Below, one piece after another: positions 57,745-64,000 of a stretch of DNA of 64,000 nucleotides. Origin of the DNA: Usnea hakonensis (Eukaryota; Ascomycota; Lecanoromycetes; Lecanorales; Parmeliaceae); assembly GCA_013423325.1 (NCBI GenBank), contig BLJB01000048.1:62001-126000 (forward strand), given 5' to 3'. Numbering within the stretch: the stretch's first letter is position 1; each line of letters starts with the position of its first letter. Position numbers and translations under genes: made by a program. Below the pieces are notes generated by a model. It was not told where the DNA came from. It did no database searches and worked only from the letters and a program-made list of their open reading frames with translations.

Positions 57745-59217
57745 GTCCAGTAATGGATATGTCAATCCAGAACCCTGCGCTCACCAAAGCGTGAACCGAA
57801 CACGATTCCAATATTCAAACCCTCCTCGCTCAGCACCAATCTTTCAATCTGTAAAAATATAACAGACACCACCCACCTCAATACCCCTGTACAATTAGCC
57901 TTATACGATACCCAACTCACTCGCATAGATATAAAAGCAGGCAAACCGTATCCCATGGATTGGTGGGGTCCATTTTTCAGGGGGTTTCAGCCCTAAAATG
58001 AACCCCACTCGCCAATCCATGGGATATCGGCAGCTTATCAATAATCAAGGCTATACCCATCCATCCATCCCACAATCACTCCAAACTGAAATACCCCCAT
58101 TCCACAAAGCCCCCTCAACCCTTCTCCCATTCCATCACATCTCCCTCCCAATCTATCCCTCGCATCTTCCTTCCCTCCTCCCCCCCTTTTCCCTCCTTCC
58201 TCTCCAACCCCCATGTTAACGAAGAGCCACCAACGCGCCCATATCCCCAACACCAGTTCCTTCCTTCCATCATGACATGAAATCTTGTTTCTTCACTCAC
58301 CCCAGTCAGTGTAGTGTGGTGGGGCCTCCACTCCCCCTCCGCCCCCCCTTAACCCCCCCTTAACCCCCTACCTACCCTGTTCCTCTCCCTCGTCCCGCCC
58401 CTCCTTCCTTCCCACTCCAAAAACCCAAACCCAAATGCCCACCATCCTCCCTACCATTATCCTAAGGTATTTCATACATCCACCCTCCCCTCTACCCTCC
58501 ACCCTCCCTGTTCACGTTTCACGTTTCACTTCTCAGTACCTAACATGCGTAAAGCGCAGCGGGGGAGTATTTATGAGGGCGTGGGGGGGTTGGGTGAGGG
58601 AGGGATGAGGGGGGAGAGGAGGAGGGGATGGGGAAGGGGGGGGAGGGGATGGGGAAGGGGGGAGGTCGAAGTTTTTTGGTTCTGTTTTTTTTGGTTTCTT
58701 TTTTTCTTTTATTTTCTTATATATATTTCTTATATTAGTTGAATGTTTTTTGTTTGGTTTTTCTCTTGGGGCGTTTCTTTTTTTTTAATTTATTGGGAGG
58801 GAAGGTTTTATTGGGTGTGATGGGAATGGGAGATGTATAATTTTAGCTTACGTGATTTGGTTTGATTTGATTAGAAGTGGATTGAGCGCTGAGTGCTGAG
58901 TGCGGAGTGGTGAGTGGTGAGCGCGTGGGGGTGAAGGGAGATGGAGGTAGAGGAAGGGGATGGGGTTTTGGGGAGGGGAAACGGCCGAGGGTGGGGGGGT
59001 AAGTGGGGAGTGGACTGGGGAGCTGGAGGGAAGAAGGGAGAAGCGATGGAGTTTAGTTTGCGTTCTGTGAAGGGAGCTGGTTACCTGTCCCACAAAGTAA
59101 TCTCGCATCTCTGAATTGAGAGGACGATGCTCAAGACGAGCTTATAACGACTGAAGGGTCGGATAGCTCTATAGTAAGGAATTCTTTGTCCCCTATGGAA
59201 TAAGTCAGTGTGGATTC
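57745..59217. other. Intergenic low-complexity region
   Basis: About 1.5 kb with C/T-rich tracts (58080-58510) and G- and T-rich tracts (58545-58800), and the hairpin at 57949. Long frames here come from low complexity. No gene is supported. Confidence 0.55.
57949..58026. repeat. Long imperfect inverted repeat (hairpin)
   Basis: The left arm begins TATCCCATGGATTGG and the right arm ends in its complement CCAATCCATGGGATA. The arms pair over about 28 bases with a 4-base bulge and one mismatch. A shorter AGGG/CCCT stem continues toward the loop. Confidence 0.85.
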
Positions 59218-60281
59218 TCAAGACTTTGGTTCAAGCCATGGCGCACCGAGTTTGGTCTGACGACCTTGCTTCCCTTGTGCCACACATAAACCAGAGATAT
59301 ACACCGCACTGCTCCAGATGGAGAACCAATCTGTCTCGTCTTCCGGCCCGGTCGTAGTGATGGTCAAAGCACAACGTCCATCCGCTAGGTTTTATATTAG
59401 CAAATTTGATCAAAATATTTTAGCACCACTCACGCGATACGATCGTATACGGTAGTTGCGTAGTTGACTCAGGGTCATCGCTTGGACCGAAAACTATGCT
59501 CTGCAGGGATGTTGACATGTGGTTCAGAACGTATCTGCACGATGCTTCCGCGAGTGGCCGCATGGTCCCGTAGCATTCGCCGTCAAAGAATGACTCCTTG
59601 GGAATGACGTCGACTTCAATGTTTCCGTCGCCATCTACTGACTGTCAGAGCTGTCAAGAGCAAAATTTCAATAGATTCTCACTAAAGTTCCACGCTGTGC
59701 CCTGTTGGGCGTCCGTCCGACCAACCATGCAGTTGTTGATCACCTCGGCCGCACCATTTTGTACCTGCAGTTGGCTCGCGCGCGCAAAGGATCCTCTGGG
59801 CGAGTTCCTCGCCACCCTCACCTGGATCAAACAGTGTCCGTCGGCTGGAAAGCTTCTAGGTCAATTGAAAAGTAAGCACAAAAATTGGGGAACGCATACG
59901 ACTTATCACTCTCTGAGGCAGAGGAACATCGTAGAACCCCTGGCTTCGCGGGCCCCATGTGAACTGACGTGTTGCAGGTCCGGGGACAATAGCCATCTGG
60001 CGCACTGCCTCAAAACAGCTCCTCCCATAGGCACTGCTTTCGAAAACCGGCTCACAGTGCCAATGAATCACGCGGTCAGCTAACAGTGTGGTGGAGTTGG
60101 TGGAGTTGGTGGAGTTGGTGAGAGATGGTGAAATTCCTAGCAGGCTTGAAGAGTTCCATAAGGCTAGTGATGTCCTTGATGTCGCTGGCACCGCGGGGAT
60201 TAGTGCCAGTGTAGACACATTTGAGATGCTCAAAAATGCCAGGTAGCTAACAAGCATAATGCTGCAACGAGTCTTCGACAT
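59218..60281 (-). CDS. Secreted protein of a fungal-specific cysteine-containing family
   Basis: Four exons are proposed: 60281..59903, 59844..59683, 59637..59434 and 59384..59218, giving 303 residues. The start MSKTRCSIMLVSYLAFLSIS is a signal peptide. The mature N terminus has a run of N-glycosylation sites (NSTNSTNST). Two DGxC motifs define the family as I know it: DGHCLIQV in exon 2 and DGRCALTI in exon 4, followed by DWFSIWSSAVYISGLCVAQG. Other markers are WGPRSQGFYDVPLPQR and a central CRYVLNHMS. Members are common among secreted proteins of filamentous fungi; function is unknown. The first junction (GTCGTA..TTCCAG) uses a weak donor and is the least certain; the rest are ordinary. Confidence 0.72.
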
Positions 60282-63200
60282 TGAATCCACTGAATGCTGT
60301 TGTTCCGTGTTCTTCAAGGAACGTGTCTCCTTTTGTTGCAGAGGACACTCCGAACGAGAAACGTGACCTCGCGGATGTCGGAAGGAGGTCCGTTCGCGTG
60401 CGCAGTGGCGCTTGGCGGAAGGAAAAGATATACTCCACACATGCTCGACAGGCGACCGATGCGACAAGAATAGAAACATGAATCAGCATGACAAACGCTG
60501 CAAAAAGTACGAGGGGTCTGAGCTCGAGACGAGAGATTCATTTGATTTTGCCCTCTCGGCCATGCTGACTGCGGAGCTGGTACTCGTATGTGTGGCCATT
60601 AGGGACACGCATCTGTACTGCTCTACCGGCCCAGTGCAATCTCTTCGAGAGGACCGCCATTCACAAGAATTCGGTCTTGGCATGGATATTCCGCATCTCG
60701 AACAAGACGTATTACGTATTACGTAATCTTATTATGAAAAGTGGAAGCTTACTTCAGGCGAAATTGCTATTTGGCACCATGTTTCATCTGCTAAAACGAT
60801 CAATACGTCGGACCTCTGTAGAGCCTCTTGGGCTTGGGCTTGGGCTTGGGCCCGGTGCGCAAATGTACGTAAAGTACTTTAATCCATCGGCGCCTACAGT
60901 GGTGTTACACACTACTTTATAACACAGCCCCGCGGACGCCTTAGCCGCGAGTGCACGCCATCTGATCTTGGAGTGGTAGAATCCTTGCGATCGAGGATAC
61001 ACGACAGCTTTCCTCCTCCTCCTCATGCTGCGCCAGGCTTCTGAGTCGATGAGGTACTCGCTCAACGCTGCAGCTCTTCCTTGGAGCGCAGTAGCGTCCG
61101 CCCAAAATACCCTCCATCAATCATTGTCCATTTTGGCATTATCATTGGCATTACTACCCACGACAGCTCTTGGTATCAAAGTCTTGCAGTATTGCCGAGC
61201 ATGCTTTCGGTTCTATGTTCGATCTCTAAATGTGAGATATCACAAAGATCATCCGGAATGTAGTCTTCAAAGATTGAGTAGGGTTGGGCCTTGCAGACCA
61301 GTATTGATAAGTATAGGTATATTGCTGCGACCAGACGGGAACAAAACAACCTTGACCGTTGTGTCTTTCGCCGACGGCTTGAGACTCTGACGTCATGAAT
61401 CTAGAGTTCCCTTGCGGCCATACCAGAACGATCTCCGTGGTAGAAAGATCGAGGAACGCATCAGGAACGATACACACGACTCGAGATCGGTAGACATTCA
61501 GACGTCCGATCCTACCGGAATCGTCACTAGCGTCTATCAGATACGTAAACACTCAAGGCCCATTTCAAGTAATACCTTATGGCTTGGCTTCTATCATCCT
61601 GGCCTTTTCATCATCGCATTGTGGAGTTAGATGTGTTGGGCTGACTGATCTACAGCTACGTACTCGATATGCTGCCAGCGACACCTCTTTGCTCACCGCT
61701 TCAAACTACTTTTGCAGCATTGCTGTATGGGCACGAGCTTTTTTCCGTTATTGTATCCGCAACGACAACTTGCAAGGCTCTTTACGGATATATTTGGTAA
61801 TAGCATAGTACAAGATTCGCCGCGACTCTTGGTCTGCTAAGCTGTAGATCTACTAAGTGATTTGGTCGAACCGTTCTTTGTCAACATCGAATCTACTAGC
61901 GACTTCAAATCGCTACATGGCTTATGAAGCAATCTTTTTGCTATGATTTTGACCAGAAAATTGACCATATAGATGAAATACTCCTATGTTCTCTGGTAGC
62001 CTCAATGATCGTTTGAAAAGCTCCAGATATATCTTGAAGAAGGTCTGATTTTGGTGGTGTCTCTGTACCAAACGAGGGCAATGGACGCCCATGAAATATG
62101 AGCCAGCCATCGATTTTGGTGATGAAGGTCACGCTTGTGGTAGCCAACTGAGCAAGTCAGACGAGGTGGATGAGATGTCGTTTCACAGAGAACGTCTACT
62201 TGTTGTGCGAGAGCGTCTTCTCGGCGTTGGGCTTCGACTGATTGTTGATCATGAAGATACAGCAGGAATTGTGACGGGAATGAAGCTAGACTGCACTCAA
62301 GCGAGATCCGGTTAAATCCTCACTGTCGCTCATGCATGGTTTCATCCCGCTCAACCCTCGCTTTTCTCTTTCTTTTTTCTTGCGAGGACAGAGCAATGAG
62401 AGCCATTCGGTAGGAATATTGTACTGATCCAAAGCGCACTTGTGGTCGAGCCAAGATGTCACGCCAACGATGTTGCACTTCTTTGCCAAGATGATGTGTC
62501 GGATGAGGGCCTTTGACACACGAGACCGATAAGATCTGATGGAAGAACACGCCAAAGTGGCACACATCTGTGGCTCGAGTAATCTGGAAGCAGAATAGCC
62601 CCGAAAGTAAGGCAAAGCTCGACGCCGCTGGCGGTCAAGGCATCGGCAAGGGAGGCAGGCGGTGGATTGCAAAGTCAAACAGGAGAATAAGTTTCGGCGG
62701 AGAGGACACTCGAGAGCAGGTCCGTGGAAGGTCTGCAGGCTAGAGGATGCCCACCGCCCCAAGATCTCGACAACTTTCTCACCTCGTCGCGCAATGCGAC
62801 AACATACATCTGTGTGACCTCTGTCGGCAAATCGTCGGATGCTTCATCAATCCACCCTCTGCTCTACGGTAATTTGGAAAAGTGGGATATGATTTACTAA
62901 GGATTTCAGATCATGGGAAACGCGTTTGCGGTTGGTTGGCCCACGGTACTACAGCAATAAGCAATCGAAATTATTTCCAGCCCGCTCACTTGAAGCAGAA
63001 GGCACACTCGGAAATTCATCGACCGGCGGTAATATGAAGCAGTGCATGTGGAAGGGGCAAGAAGCTGCACGTGCCTGTCCTTAACACTAAGGGACCACTC
63101 CAGCCTCGAGCCTACTTGAACAATTCCGATATTTGCTGCCTGCCAATGTCATAAAGTGTTGCATATCCAAATCTTCTGCTCTGCTTGGCCCTTTGTAAGT

Positions 63201-63891
63201 GGTGGATTTATTTCAAAGCATAACGGGTAGCGGCATTCGGCCGCCTTTCTAGAAACCTTTAAAAAAGAAATTTGAAACAATATTCAGAAGGCATCACACC
63301 CTCCATTGAGTAGAGCGGGGTATGGACCGTGTTTCACCTTTTTCCTGGTTTTTCTGGCTTCACACAGCCAACGAGCTTCCGCCAAAAGACCCATAACACA
63401 AAACTTCGACGCCTGATGGGGCTACTCTTTACGCATTTCCCATTTATTACTTGTCTTGTCCACTCAAATCTCACCTATGTCTCAGCATTTAGGGTAAATA
63501 CGTTAGCACTCCTTACAGCCAATGAAGGCTATGATGTTTTGCCTTTTCTCTGCATGGTTTCAGACTTGCACCCACACCACCTTTTCTAAACACTTCTCGC
63601 TTCGAAGAGCAGGCGTCGATGATGGACTTAAATAAGTATCTTCTCTCTTCCTTTTTTCCCGCATACATAATCAGTACAGAGCACTCAAACACGCAACTTC
63701 TACGCGCTCAATATTCATCCGTACCAGGTCATCACACAATATCCACATACACAAATATTCCTCCTCAATATCTCCACGAAGCGTCCCGCACAGCATCCAT
63801 CAGCGATAATATCCACAATATCTTACCCTGATACCCGCCTGTACCGACACACACATAGCGTCTCACTAAATCTGATTACGAAGGCGAACGT
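60282..63891. other. Gene-poor region, no convincing gene
   Basis: About 3.6 kb with only unsupported short frames, including minus 62286..62762. A (CTTGGG)n microsatellite lies near 60829-60853. Confidence 0.5.
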
Positions 63892-64000
63892 AATGGACAA
63901 CGGCAAAGTCATACACCGTACCGGCATAGTGGTGAAAGTGTTACATGCTAATGCAGTGGTCGTCTCCGCTATTAATACCGGAGACCTGGCTTCGCGCGAC
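63892..64000 (+). CDS. Possible start of a gene running off the window
   Basis: An ATG at 63892 opens a frame (MDNGKVIHRTGIVVKVLHAN..) that stays open to the window end, 36 codons. It is too short to judge and may be chance. Confidence 0.15.

Noticed and set aside
58335..58370. CCCCCCTTAACCCCCC-like sequence resembling telomere repeats
   Set aside because: Irregular spacing and embedded in a general C-rich tract between genes; not a (CCCTAA)n array.
62286..62762. 158-codon minus-strand ORF
   Set aside because: No motif, no splice partners and ordinary codon content; cannot be separated from chance.
1..64000. CRISPR arrays, tRNA and rRNA genes, secondary-metabolite cluster
   Set aside because: No spaced direct repeats, no tRNA B-box with paired arms, no rRNA-like sequence, and no core biosynthetic gene near the methyltransferase or transporter.

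Overview
This window is nuclear DNA of a filamentous ascomycete (Pezizomycotina). The evidence is dense, mostly multi-exon genes with short GT-AG introns (about 45-120 nt), fungal-only families (Zn2Cys6 regulator, CAP10-like GT90, Sulfotransfer_4, DUF3844, NB-ARC/TPR NLR-like protein), and an AT-rich block with the signature of repeat-induced point mutation (RIP, CpA to TpA). The species cannot be named from the sequence alone. A 2-base N gap sits inside a poly-G run near 22.9 kb.

Layout. 1-9.5 kb: the 3' part of a sulfotransferase-like gene, an F-box/LRR-like gene, an amidohydrolase of the cytosine-deaminase-like group, a proline-rich protein with three 25-residue repeats, and a possible broken ORF. 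9.5-15.6 kb: an IMP-type inner-membrane peptidase gene divergent from TIM17, then a DUF3844 membrane protein divergent from an uncharacterised, possibly mitochondrial protein. 15.9-31 kb: the RNA acetyltransferase KRE33/NAT10 divergent from a nine-hundred-residue GT90 glycosyltransferase, an Ntr2-like splicing factor divergent from a three-part NLR-like protein (serine hydrolase, NB-ARC, TPR), and the snRNP core protein SmG. 31.7-34.8 kb: a seven-exon Zn2Cys6 transcription factor.

37.4-47.8 kb is a nested transposon locus. An AT-rich element with 24-bp perfect terminal inverted repeats and a TA target duplication carries, inside it, a 7,007-bp Ty1/copia retrotransposon with 120-bp LTRs (119/120 identical), a perfect 5-bp target duplication (TAATC), and a primer-binding site matching the middle of initiator tRNA-Met. 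Its 1,560-codon gag-pol frame is broken by about 23 stops, all TAG or TAA; the only TGA is the natural terminator. Where the ancestral residue can be judged it was Gln or Trp, as RIP predicts.

48.3-60.3 kb: CIA2 (cytosolic Fe-S assembly), ERO1 (ER disulfide formation), an MFS sugar-porter-like gene, a SAM methyltransferase, a fungal AAA ATPase, a long hairpin, and a four-exon secreted protein of a fungal-specific family. From 60.3 kb to the end I see no convincing gene.

Most genes are unrelated housekeeping or accessory functions. The only functional pairing suggested by position is TIM17 with the IMP-type peptidase: both act at the mitochondrial inner membrane and share one intergenic region. 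The most interesting loci are the nested RIP-marked transposons and the NLR-like gene.
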